Assembly: GCF_000753865.1 (NCBI RefSeq)
Contig: NZ_JQFW01000015.1
Span: forward strand, 62,001-126,000
DNA from: Alteromonas sp. LOR
Lineage (GTDB): Bacteria > Pseudomonadota > Gammaproteobacteria > Enterobacterales > Alteromonadaceae
DNA length: 64,000 nucleotides
Direction: 5' to 3'
A program made the translations under genes and the position numbers. Of this stretch, positions 25,896-33,980 are shown piece after piece. The notes beneath the pieces are model-generated. The model ran no database searches. It was not told where the DNA came from and was given only the letters and a program-made list of their open reading frames with translations. Within the stretch, counting starts at the first letter, position 1; each line of letters opens with the position of its first letter.

Positions 25896-28056
25896 GCTCT
25901 TTTCTCCTTCCCAGTCGCTGACGCATAACCTCGGCAATGGTATTTACCACAAAGGTGAATGCAAACAAAATGCAGGCGGTAAAAAAGAGAATTTGATAGT
26001 GGGCCGATGAAACATCAGCCTCAGGCAATTCAATGGCTAAATTAGCGGTTAATGCCCTTAGCCCTTCAATAAGGCCCCAGCTAGATATGGGGGTATTGCC
26101 CGTTACCATGAGCACAATCATTGTTTCACCAAAAGCGCGACCAAAGCCCAGCATTATGGCAGCAATGATGCCAGGCAGCGATACGTGTAACACCACATGC
26201 ATTAGCGTTTGAAGCCGTGTTGCTCCTAGCGCAAACGAGGCGTTTTTTAAGTCTTCGGGCACCCCGTTTATGGCGTCTTCAGCCAAAGAATAAATACTAG
26301 GCGAAATTGCGATCCCTAAAGCAATAGCAACCACAATGGTTGTTTTACCAATTGGACTGTCTGACCCCGACGCCAACAGTGCAAACCCATCAACGCCCAT
26401 GATGGAGAATATAAATTGAGGCGCAAACTCCACGCTGATAAAGGCGAGTAATAACGTGCCGCCTAAGGCAAATACCAACTCGCTACCGTGGCGAATACGC
26501 TTTGGTAGGTATTGCGCTACTTGGCGCTGAAACAGCGACACAATAATAAGTGCAATTGGCACAAAGATAATAAAGAAGGCGACGGAAAATAGAAATTGCT
26601 CCGCCTTGGGCGACAGCCATATAGCGGCAATAAAGCCAATGAGTACGCTGGGGATAGCCTCTAACATCTCAATAGCCGGCTTTAACAGGTGGCGAAGTCT
26701 CGCTTTTGCAAAGTAAGCAGTATAAATGGCCGCGCCAATGGCAACGGGAATAGCGATAACCAAAGCCAGCAAAGAGGCTTTAAAACTACCAATTAATAGC
26801 GGAGTTAAACTAAATTTGGCTTCTTGGTAGTCTGATGCACTGGTGGTTTGCCATACCGTCGCCTCGGTGTCGTAGCCTTCGTAGTGCTGTGGCTCAAATA
26901 AAGAAGACCAGGTGGTTATACCGCTTAAGTGATTACCCTGCCATGCCGTTACCGAACTGTTACTTCTTCCTATTAACACATCACCGTGCCAGTCAATACT
27001 AGAAATAGCCGTGTCACTTCGGCGAGAGCTTATTATCTCTCCAGTAATTCTGTTGATGAGCAATAGCGTATTGTTGCTCGTTAGCACTGAAATCAAATTC
27101 ATGCTGGCATGCTCGGCAATATCTAGCGTTACCTCATCATCGCTTAACACAATTGAGTAAGTCTTTTGAAAGTGTAAGCCTTCGCTGCCTTTACTCAATA
27201 CCCACCGCGTCAATGCTTGGGTGTTAAGGTTGTGTAAAAAGAATGAACGCTGTTTGGCCAAGGGGAATACCAATGCATCACTGCCTTCGTGAGAAACATT
27301 ACTGATAAATGGCTCTGATGCATTAGCCTTATCGTAAAGGCGATGAAGATAAACATCGTTATTTTTATGCAGCAGCATGCTTTCACTGCCAGGCATCAGC
27401 GTGACCTGTTCTACACCCGAAAAGTGCTTATCGATAAACGTGGTGGGCGCTATGCGATTAACCCAGCGCACAAAAACACCGCTATCAAGGGTAACCTGCG
27501 TCACCACCCACCGATTGGATAATTGAATTTGCCAGTGCTTTTGCCCCTGCCAAACCTGTTTAGGAAGCGCAAACGCAATGGTATTAGACGGAGTGCTTTG
27601 CACTACCTTCTTATCTAACAATTTGTCTGCATTGTAGGTTCGCACAGGAATAACACGCACCTGCCCTGTGGGTGAAATATCAATAATGAAGTTTTCGCCC
27701 ATTACGCTCATAGCAGAAAGCGTGTGACCACAAGGCTTTGTGTAATCTTGTGTGTTCGTTAGCTTACCTTCAGAAAAGGCGAGAAGCCCTAATCGGCAGT
27801 TTGCTTTTTCTGCCAACAGCGGTTGTCCATTAAAGATATCGCCAGTGCTAATAATAGATTCATTGTTAGGCACGGTGGTGTGGGCAACTTGCTTAAGCGT
27901 AGGCGTGTAGGTAAGCGGTATTGCTTGGCTTATGAGGTGTGAAACTAAGATAACCAGCGTCAGCAACACCAGACCGCCAAAGCCCGTCACTAAAAAGCGA
28001 GACCGTCTGTCAGTCCGTTGGCGTCTCTTGTTTATGCTATCGCTATCGGGAGTCAT
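25888..28056 (-). CDS. pstC: PstC, phosphate ABC transporter permease (long form)
   Basis: A 722-residue permease. Residues 20-46 form the first helix, then about 370 residues lie in the periplasm and look beta-rich, with repeating strand patterns suggesting a propeller-like fold, and the canonical permease core begins about residue 415 ('LLIGSFKASLLALVIAIPVA'). The core has the EAA loop 'EDAINGVPEDLKNASFALGA'. Classical PstC has about 320 residues; long forms exist in related marine bacteria and pseudomonads. It is the first gene of the cluster, and no pstS lies beside it, so the binding protein must be encoded elsewhere. The promoter is in 28057-28290, but no clear Pho box was found there. 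Confidence 0.93.
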   Translation of the reverse strand: MTPDSDSINKRRQRTDRRSRFLVTGFGGLVLLTLVILVSHLISQAIPLTYTPTLKQVAHTTVPNNESIISTGDIFNGQPLLAEKANCRLGLLAFSEGKLTNTQDYTKPCGHTLSAMSVMGENFIIDISPTGQVRVIPVRTYNADKLLDKKVVQSTPSNTIAFALPKQVWQGQKHWQIQLSNRWVVTQVTLDSGVFVRWVNRIAPTTFIDKHFSGVEQVTLMPGSESMLLHKNNDVYLHRLYDKANASEPFISNVSHEGSDALVFPLAKQRSFFLHNLNTQALTRWVLSKGSEGLHFQKTYSIVLSDDEVTLDIAEHASMNLISVLTSNNTLLLINRITGEIISSRRSDTAISSIDWHGDVLIGRSNSSVTAWQGNHLSGITTWSSLFEPQHYEGYDTEATVWQTTSASDYQEAKFSLTPLLIGSFKASLLALVIAIPVAIGAAIYTAYFAKARLRHLLKPAIEMLEAIPSVLIGFIAAIWLSPKAEQFLFSVAFFIIFVPIALIIVSLFQRQVAQYLPKRIRHGSELVFALGGTLLLAFISVEFAPQFIFSIMGVDGFALLASGSDSPIGKTTIVVAIALGIAISPSIYSLAEDAINGVPEDLKNASFALGATRLQTLMHVVLHVSLPGIIAAIMLGFGRAFGETMIVLMVTGNTPISSWGLIEGLRALTANLAIELPEADVSSAHYQILFFTACILFAFTFVVNTIAEVMRQRLGRRKEHG

Positions 28057-28290
28057 TCTACTTTTTAGTGTTTATATAATAAAAACCCTTCGCTGTGGAA
28101 GAATTTGGAGTAAATTGCACTGGTGAGCAGTGTAAGTTTTGTTATGCTAATAGCAAGCGAAAATTTTTCGTGCGACATGTTTTAGGCGGTGTGTTTATGG
28201 CGCTAATCAAACCATTGAGCGCTAACACAAGCCATTAGCCTGGGTAAGCACGTTAAGCTTATTTCTCAGCCATTCATCAAGGAGTTTTGC

Positions 28291-28797
28291 ATGCAATCTA
28301 TAGTTATAAACATAATGGGGCAAGACAAGCCTGGGTTAGTCGATTCGCTTGCGAAATGTATATACGCACACAAAGGTAACTGGTTGGGATCAAGCTTTGC
28401 GCACATGGCGGGCTTATTCACAGGCTTTGTTGAAGTGCATGTAAGTGCAGAGGGAAAACAGCTTTTAATAGACGCCATAGAAGCGTTACCCGACATCACC
28501 GTTCAACATGTAGCCGCACTTGGACCTCAAGAAAGCAACGCCGTTAAGTATACCGTTGAAGTAATGGGTAATGACAAACCCGGTATAGTGCAAGAACTGA
28601 CTAATGTACTTAATCAGTTCAACCTCAACATACTTACCTTTGCCTCACACTGCGAAAGCGCGCCTAACTGGGGCAGTTTAATTTTTAAAGCGAAAGCAGA
28701 AATTGGTGTACCAGCAGAATTTGACGATGGCGCATTGCAAGATGCCCTTGAAGCTTTGGCGAATGACTTAGTTGTCGACATCACCGCAACGCATTAA
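28291..28797 (+). CDS. gcvR: GcvR-like tandem ACT-domain regulator
   Basis: A 168-residue protein with two ACT domains (about 1-75 and 85-165), each starting with a 'xGxDKPGxV' turn ('NIMGQDKPGLVDSLAKCI' and 'EVMGNDKPGIVQELTNVL'). This is the layout of GcvR, the accessory protein that binds GcvA and represses glycine cleavage genes when glycine is low. GGAG lies nine nt before the ATG. No glycine cleavage genes are in the window. Annotation as GcvR-like is safe; its target is inferred from the family. Confidence 0.85.
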   Translation: MQSIVINIMGQDKPGLVDSLAKCIYAHKGNWLGSSFAHMAGLFTGFVEVHVSAEGKQLLIDAIEALPDITVQHVAALGPQESNAVKYTVEVMGNDKPGIVQELTNVLNQFNLNILTFASHCESAPNWGSLIFKAKAEIGVPAEFDDGALQDALEALANDLVVDITATH

Positions 28798-28837
28798 CGT
28801 GAAGAATACGCCGTTTCACCCATTGCCAAGTATTGCC

Positions 28838-28855
28838 TTGTCATCAAAGTGTAAT
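28838..28855 (+). promoter_or_regulatory. Pho box upstream of ppk
   Basis: TTGTCAT (28838-28844), CAAA, GTGTAAT (28849-28855) matches the two 7-bp repeats and 4-bp spacer of the PhoB box (consensus CTGTCAT-N4-CTGTCAT/C) in six and five of seven positions. It lies 49 bp before the ppk start, the right place for PhoB activation of ppk-ppx. Confidence 0.65.
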
Positions 28856-28903
28856 TAATGGATGACAGCCTTTGACCATTTTGTGAGTCTTGAATGAGAA
28901 ATT

Positions 28904-30976
28904 ATGGATAACAACGTTTTATATTATCCTGCGGAACTGAGTTGGTTAGCTTTTAACGAACGCGTGTTGCAGGAAGCCGCCGATCAAAACACCCCTGCTG
29001 TTGAACGTATACGCTTTTTAGGTATTTACTCAAACAACCTCGATGAATTTTATCGCGTAAGAGCGGCGGGTGTAAAAAGACAAATCACTATTGCACAAAA
29101 CGACGGTAACGAAGAAGAAGCCGAGCGTCAGACAGCATTAATGGCTTTGATTCAAAAGAAGGTGGTTCAGCTTTCAGAAAAATTCGATAAAATTCATAAA
29201 GACGTAGTAAAAAGTTTAGCCCGATACAATATACATATACTTCGTAAAAACGACTTAGATGATTATCAGCAGCAGTGGGTTCGCAACTTTTTTATCAATA
29301 AAGTGCTGCGTCACATTGCGCCTATCATTATTGATAAAAAAACAGACCTTTTAAAACGGCTAAACGGCACGTCTGTTTATCTTTATGTAGCCCTGAGAAG
29401 AAAAGAGAAAAACACGAAATTCGCAGTCATTCAGGTTCCTACCACTGAAATGTCTCGCTTTATGCTTATTCCCCCAGAAAAAAGTAAAAAGAAAAAGCAT
29501 ATTATTATGCTCGACGACATGATTCAGCTTTGCCTTGAAGATATCTTTCGAGGTTTTATCAAGTTTGACGAGATAGAGTCATTTTCATTCAAGATGACTC
29601 GGGATGCAGAGTATTCCATCAACGATGAGATAGACGAAAGCTACGTTGAGAAGATGTCTGAAAGCATGAAGCAGCGCCTTATTGCAGAGCCGGTTCGGGT
29701 TATTTATGACACCGACATGCCAGACGATATGATGCAAGACCTGCGCAAGCGCCTTAAAATTACTAAGCTCGATACCATGCATGCCGCGGGACACTATCGT
29801 AACTTTAAGGACTTTATTGGCTTTCCCAACGTGGGCAGGGAATACCTTGAACATACGCCGCTGCCGGCTATTGATAGCAAAGCATTTTCGCAACACAACA
29901 CCGTGTTTGATGCCATTACAGCCAACGATATTTTATTGCACTATCCTTATCACCGCTTTTTGCATTTCACTGAATTTTTGCGTCAGGCAGCTTTCGACCC
30001 TAATGTTCGCACCATACGCATTAATATTTACCGAGTGGCCAGTAACTCTCGCATCATTAACTCGCTCATTGACGCGGTGGATAACGGTAAAAAAGTGACC
30101 GTGGTTGTAGAGATACGCGCCCGTTTCGACGAAGAAGCTAATATTGAATGGTCGAAACGAATGACCGAGGCGGGAATTCGCGTTGTGCTTGGGGTGCCTA
30201 CTCTTAAGATTCACTCGAAGCTGTGTATTGTGACGCGAGAAGAGCGTGGAACTTTAGTTAATTACGCCCATTTCGGTACGGGTAACTTTAACGAGAAAAC
30301 CGCTAAGATATACACCGATTACAGCTTGTTTACGCGCAATCAAGAGTTAGCTGACGAAGGCGTAGCGGTGTTTGACCTTATTCAATACCCATACCGCCGT
30401 TATAAATTCCAGCATTTACAAATTTCGCCGCTGAACTCTAGAACCAAGATCCAGTCGTTAATTCGTCAGGAAATACAGCATTTAAACCAAGGCCATGATG
30501 CGCAAATAACGTTCAAAATCAACAACCTTGTTGATAAAGAGTTGATTGACGATTTATACCGAGCTAGCCAAGCTGGCGTTAAGATTCGCGGTATAGTTCG
30601 CGGTATGTGCTCACTGAACCCAGGTCTTAAAGGTATTAGCGACAACATTGAAATTATCTCTATTGTCGATAGATTCTTAGAACACCCCCGCGTGATGATT
30701 TTTGAAGGCGGTGGTGACCGAAAAGTGTTTATCTCTTCTGCCGATTGGATGACACGCAACATGGACAATCGTATAGAAGTGGGCTGCCCAGTTTACGATA
30801 GAACCTTGCAGCAGCGCATTGTTGATATTATGGAGCTGCAGTTTAACGATACGCTGAAAGCGCGCGTTATCAACTCTGATCAGACGAATAATTATGTACT
30901 GCGCGGTAATCGCAGAAAGGTACGCTCTCAAATAGAAATATACGACTACCTTAAACAACTTGAAGACAACCTGTAG
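28904..30976 (+). CDS. ppk: Polyphosphate kinase 1
   Basis: A 690-residue enzyme that builds polyphosphate from ATP reversibly. The four-domain layout is complete: N-terminal 'ELSWLAFNERVLQEA' and 'NNLDEFYRVRAAG', the head domain, and two phospholipase-D-like catalytic domains. The autophosphorylated His is His437 in 'LKIHSKLC', followed by 'YAHFGTGNFNEKTAKIYTDY', and the second catalytic part has 'FISSADWMTRNMDNRIEV'. A Pho box lies upstream. Sixteen nt separate it from ppx, so the two form an operon, as in Escherichia coli. Confidence 0.98.
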   Translation: MDNNVLYYPAELSWLAFNERVLQEAADQNTPAVERIRFLGIYSNNLDEFYRVRAAGVKRQITIAQNDGNEEEAERQTALMALIQKKVVQLSEKFDKIHKDVVKSLARYNIHILRKNDLDDYQQQWVRNFFINKVLRHIAPIIIDKKTDLLKRLNGTSVYLYVALRRKEKNTKFAVIQVPTTEMSRFMLIPPEKSKKKKHIIMLDDMIQLCLEDIFRGFIKFDEIESFSFKMTRDAEYSINDEIDESYVEKMSESMKQRLIAEPVRVIYDTDMPDDMMQDLRKRLKITKLDTMHAAGHYRNFKDFIGFPNVGREYLEHTPLPAIDSKAFSQHNTVFDAITANDILLHYPYHRFLHFTEFLRQAAFDPNVRTIRINIYRVASNSRIINSLIDAVDNGKKVTVVVEIRARFDEEANIEWSKRMTEAGIRVVLGVPTLKIHSKLCIVTREERGTLVNYAHFGTGNFNEKTAKIYTDYSLFTRNQELADEGVAVFDLIQYPYRRYKFQHLQISPLNSRTKIQSLIRQEIQHLNQGHDAQITFKINNLVDKELIDDLYRASQAGVKIRGIVRGMCSLNPGLKGISDNIEIISIVDRFLEHPRVMIFEGGGDRKVFISSADWMTRNMDNRIEVGCPVYDRTLQQRIVDIMELQFNDTLKARVINSDQTNNYVLRGNRRKVRSQIEIYDYLKQLEDNL

Positions 30977-30992
30977 GATAACCTAATCACTA

Positions 30993-32525
30993 ATGACTGA
31001 GCATGAATCCATCTTTGACGGTGTAGAGTCCCGGGAAGTAAGTAAAGTCGCCGCGCTAGATATTGGCTCAAACAGCTTTCACCTTGTCGTGGCGAGAATT
31101 GTAGCGGGATCTGTTCAAATTCTTCACCGCGTTAAACAGAAGGTGAGACTTGCCGAAGGGCTAGATGACGACAATATTTTGTCTGATGAAGCCATAGAAC
31201 GTGGCCTTGCCATGCTCAAAGTCATTGCTGAAAGTTTAAAAGGCTTCGAGCCCGATTCAGTCAGAATTGTGGCCACGCACACCCTGCGAAAAGCGCGAAA
31301 CGCCAGACAGTTTATTCGCGCAGCAAAAGACGTGCTGCCCTACCCCATTGAAGTTATCTCCGGGGTGGAAGAAGCGCGCTTAATCTACTCCGGTGTTGCC
31401 CACACTAATCATGCTGATGGCCAGCAACTGGTGGTAGATATAGGCGGTGGTTCAACGGAGTTTGTTATTGGCAAAGGGTTTAAACCTCTACTTTGTAGAA
31501 GCTTGCAAATGGGCTGCGTAAGCTACACCCAGAAATTTTTTGCTAACGGCGAGCTAAAGCGCAGTGCGTTTAATAAAGCAATAACCAGTGCCGCTCAAGA
31601 GCTTGAGATGATAGACGTTAAGTATCGCAAGCTTGGCTGGGTGCAGTGTGTTGGCACCTCGGGGACTATTCGCTCTTTATTCACACTATGTCAGCAAGAC
31701 AAAACCAACGAACACGATATTCCCGTTACGTTGAAAGCCTTGCGTAGCCTTATGGACCAATTCATTGATGCGGGGCATGTTGATAAGCTGGACTTTCCCA
31801 ATTTAAGCGAAGATCGCCGTGTAGTAATAGCCGGTGGTATCGCTATTTTAATTGCAGTGTTTAAGGCTTTAAATATTAAAGCACTTGTTTATTCCCCTGC
31901 GGCATTGCGCGAAGGCGTGCTTTACCAAATGGAAGACGAGCTTCATCACGCGGATATTCGTGGAAGAACGGCCAGTAGCTTAGCAACCCGTTATGATGTG
32001 GATACCTCGCAAGCAACCATGGTGTTAAATACCTCGCTAATGCTGCTGCGAAAAGCGGAAAAAGCATGGAAGCTCAAAGGCCAAGACTTTAAAAATATGC
32101 TGGGTTGGGCAGCGCTGCTGCACGAAGTAGGTATACAAATTAATTCCCGTGGCGTACAGCGTCACAGTGCCTATATTCTCGCTAATGTTGATATGCCCGG
32201 CTTCACTCAAGAGCAGCAGTTATTGTTAGCCACATTAGTGCGTTTTCATCGTAAGAAAATACGCATTAGTGACTTACCTAGCTTTAACCTTTTTGACAGC
32301 AACGCCGTGAAGCGCCTTATTGCACTGCTAAGGCTCGGGGCGTTACTTAATTTAAAACGACAAGAGCAATTCTTGCCAGATATGACCATTGACGTTAACC
32401 CATCATCATTATCGTTGCGCTTTCCTGAAGGTTGGCTTGAGGAAAAGCCCATTTTATCTGCTGATTTAGCCAGTGAGAGCCAGCATTGGCAAGCGTTAGA
32501 CTTAGAGTTATTGATTAATAGCTAG
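30993..32525 (+). CDS. ppx: Exopolyphosphatase (Ppx/GppA family)
   Basis: A 510-residue phosphatase that removes terminal phosphates from polyphosphate. The actin-like ATPase fold is visible with 'VAALDIGSNSFHLVVARI' at the N-terminus, 'GVEEARLIYSGVAH' and the second phosphate loop 'VVDIGGGSTEFVIG', and the C-terminal HD-like helical part ('AALLHEVGIQINSRGVQRHS'). Length fits Ppx rather than the shorter forms. Some family members also act on pppGpp (GppA), which cannot be excluded, but coupling to ppk argues for Ppx. Transcription ends at a nested hairpin. Confidence 0.95.
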   Translation: MTEHESIFDGVESREVSKVAALDIGSNSFHLVVARIVAGSVQILHRVKQKVRLAEGLDDDNILSDEAIERGLAMLKVIAESLKGFEPDSVRIVATHTLRKARNARQFIRAAKDVLPYPIEVISGVEEARLIYSGVAHTNHADGQQLVVDIGGGSTEFVIGKGFKPLLCRSLQMGCVSYTQKFFANGELKRSAFNKAITSAAQELEMIDVKYRKLGWVQCVGTSGTIRSLFTLCQQDKTNEHDIPVTLKALRSLMDQFIDAGHVDKLDFPNLSEDRRVVIAGGIAILIAVFKALNIKALVYSPAALREGVLYQMEDELHHADIRGRTASSLATRYDVDTSQATMVLNTSLMLLRKAEKAWKLKGQDFKNMLGWAALLHEVGIQINSRGVQRHSAYILANVDMPGFTQEQQLLLATLVRFHRKKIRISDLPSFNLFDSNAVKRLIALLRLGALLNLKRQEQFLPDMTIDVNPSSLSLRFPEGWLEEKPILSADLASESQHWQALDLELLINS

Positions 32526-32540
32526 CTGGGTTTCTCTCTA

Positions 32541-32605
32541 CAGCGTTTAACATCAAGAAAATAGCTAGCAGTAGTGCTAGCTATTTTTTTAGACGTTAAA
32601 CGCTG
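32541..32605. terminator. Nested hairpin terminator after ppk-ppx
   Basis: An inner perfect stem, AAAATAGCTAGCA (32558-32570) and TGCTAGCTATTTT (32575-32587) with loop GTAG and a T-tract, is enclosed by a second perfect 10-bp pair, CAGCGTTTAA (32541-32550) and TTAAACGCTG (32596-32605). The inner stem is a classic terminator; the outer arms are unusual. Confidence 0.85.
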
Positions 32606-32745
32606 GGGCAATGTAACAAGTAACAGAGGCAGTATCGCTGGTGTCGCATGTCGTCTTAAAAACACTCCAGAAAAATCATAGGCGCAAAACACATAAACGT
32701 TTCGATACATTTTTCACTTCGATCTTATTTATCAGACTCGCTACA

Positions 32746-32777
32746 CTGCTGTAACTCCAAACTGCTGTAACTCCAAA
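32746..32777. repeat. 16-bp tandem duplication upstream of the DUF418 gene
   Basis: CTGCTGTAACTCCAAA occurs twice in direct succession, 32746-32761 and 32762-32777, just before the DUF418 gene's ribosome site. Function unknown; likely replication slippage. Confidence 0.9.
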
Positions 32778-32813
32778 CTAATGGCACTCCATCTTCTTTT
32801 ACAAGGAATGTAA

Positions 32814-33980
32814 ATGCGAATTCAATCAATAGACGCCATTCGAGGCCTAGCTATCCTCGGTATACTCTTTTTAAATATTACGTTTCACCAAAATTTTTAC
32901 ACTGGATACGCGTTTTTTGAAGAACCGCTTTTATCTGATGACATCATTTCGCTAGTTAATGCCCTTTTCTTAGATGGAAGATTCCGCTCGTTATTTTGTT
33001 TGCTCTTTGGCGCAGGCTTGGCTATTCAATTTGAACACTGCCAATCGCGAGGATACGATTTTCTAACATTTTCTAAGTCGCGACTAAAGTGGCTTTTTGT
33101 ATTTGGACTGCTGCACGGCGTATTCATTTTTGGTGGCGACATTCTGCTTTACTACAGTATTTGTGCGTTTTTAATTCTAAAGAATTTTTCCCTGAGCCAA
33201 GACGACCTCAAAAAGAAAAGCCTCAATTTTTTGGTAATAGGCAGCGTTATTATGCTTGTTGTTGGCGTGATATCAGCATATTTTTACGAATTCGGCAGCG
33301 AACTTCCACTTAGAGCCAGTGAGGTTTATAGCGAAGAAGTGGCGCAGTGGCAGAGCAGCTATTTATTCCAAATTGAAACACAAGCTACCTTTCAGATAAT
33401 AAGTATTGCTGTCGCTCCATTTACTATGTTGTGGCAATCTATGGGCCTTATGATGTTTGGCGCGTACCTTTACCGAAATGGCTTTTTCAACGAGGGCTTT
33501 TCTTCAGCGTCGTTTATAAAGATAGCCGCCATTGCAATAGTGACATCCATCGTTTCGACCCTTCCTTTGATATTGATTGAGCAAGTGACGGCAGATGTCA
33601 CACCGATGCTGTCGAGTGTCCCAGCTATCTTTTGCGCGTTGGTTTACGCTCATTTATTCGTTAAGGTAAAAAATACAGCAGCGTGGTGGTATCAGTCGCT
33701 AGTTAACTGCGGAAAAATGGCGTTTACGCTATACCTCACTCAATCAATTGCGATGGCGGTGCTCTTTCGAATAGTCATGCCTGCGTACTTCACTGACTTT
33801 GCCTTTACAGTCACCTTGCTCGATTTGCTTATCATTACGTTAGCCTTTACTGCTATTCAGATAGTGCTGGCGAATATAATGGCTAAGCACCTCCGCCAAG
33901 GCCCTTTTGAAGCCCTTTGGCGAAAGTTGTATTTAAATAGCTTTTATAAGAAACGTACTAAGGAGCATCTGGCGTTGTAA
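32814..33980 (+). CDS. DUF418 (YeiB-type) membrane protein
   Basis: A 388-residue polytopic membrane protein with about nine hydrophobic segments. The N-terminus 'RIQSIDAIRGLAILGILFLN' is the diagnostic opening of the DUF418/YeiB family, which also shares the acyltransferase-3-like 'RLKWLFVFGLLHGVFIFGGD'. The C-terminal DUF418 core includes 'CGKMAFTLYLTQSIAMAVLF'. Function is unproven in the family. AGGA seven nt before the ATG supports the start. The last 23 nt overlap the tail of the convergent S9 peptidase gene. Confidence 0.85.
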   Translation: MRIQSIDAIRGLAILGILFLNITFHQNFYTGYAFFEEPLLSDDIISLVNALFLDGRFRSLFCLLFGAGLAIQFEHCQSRGYDFLTFSKSRLKWLFVFGLLHGVFIFGGDILLYYSICAFLILKNFSLSQDDLKKKSLNFLVIGSVIMLVVGVISAYFYEFGSELPLRASEVYSEEVAQWQSSYLFQIETQATFQIISIAVAPFTMLWQSMGLMMFGAYLYRNGFFNEGFSSASFIKIAAIAIVTSIVSTLPLILIEQVTADVTPMLSSVPAIFCALVYAHLFVKVKNTAAWWYQSLVNCGKMAFTLYLTQSIAMAVLFRIVMPAYFTDFAFTVTLLDLLIITLAFTAIQIVLANIMAKHLRQGPFEALWRKLYLNSFYKKRTKEHLAL

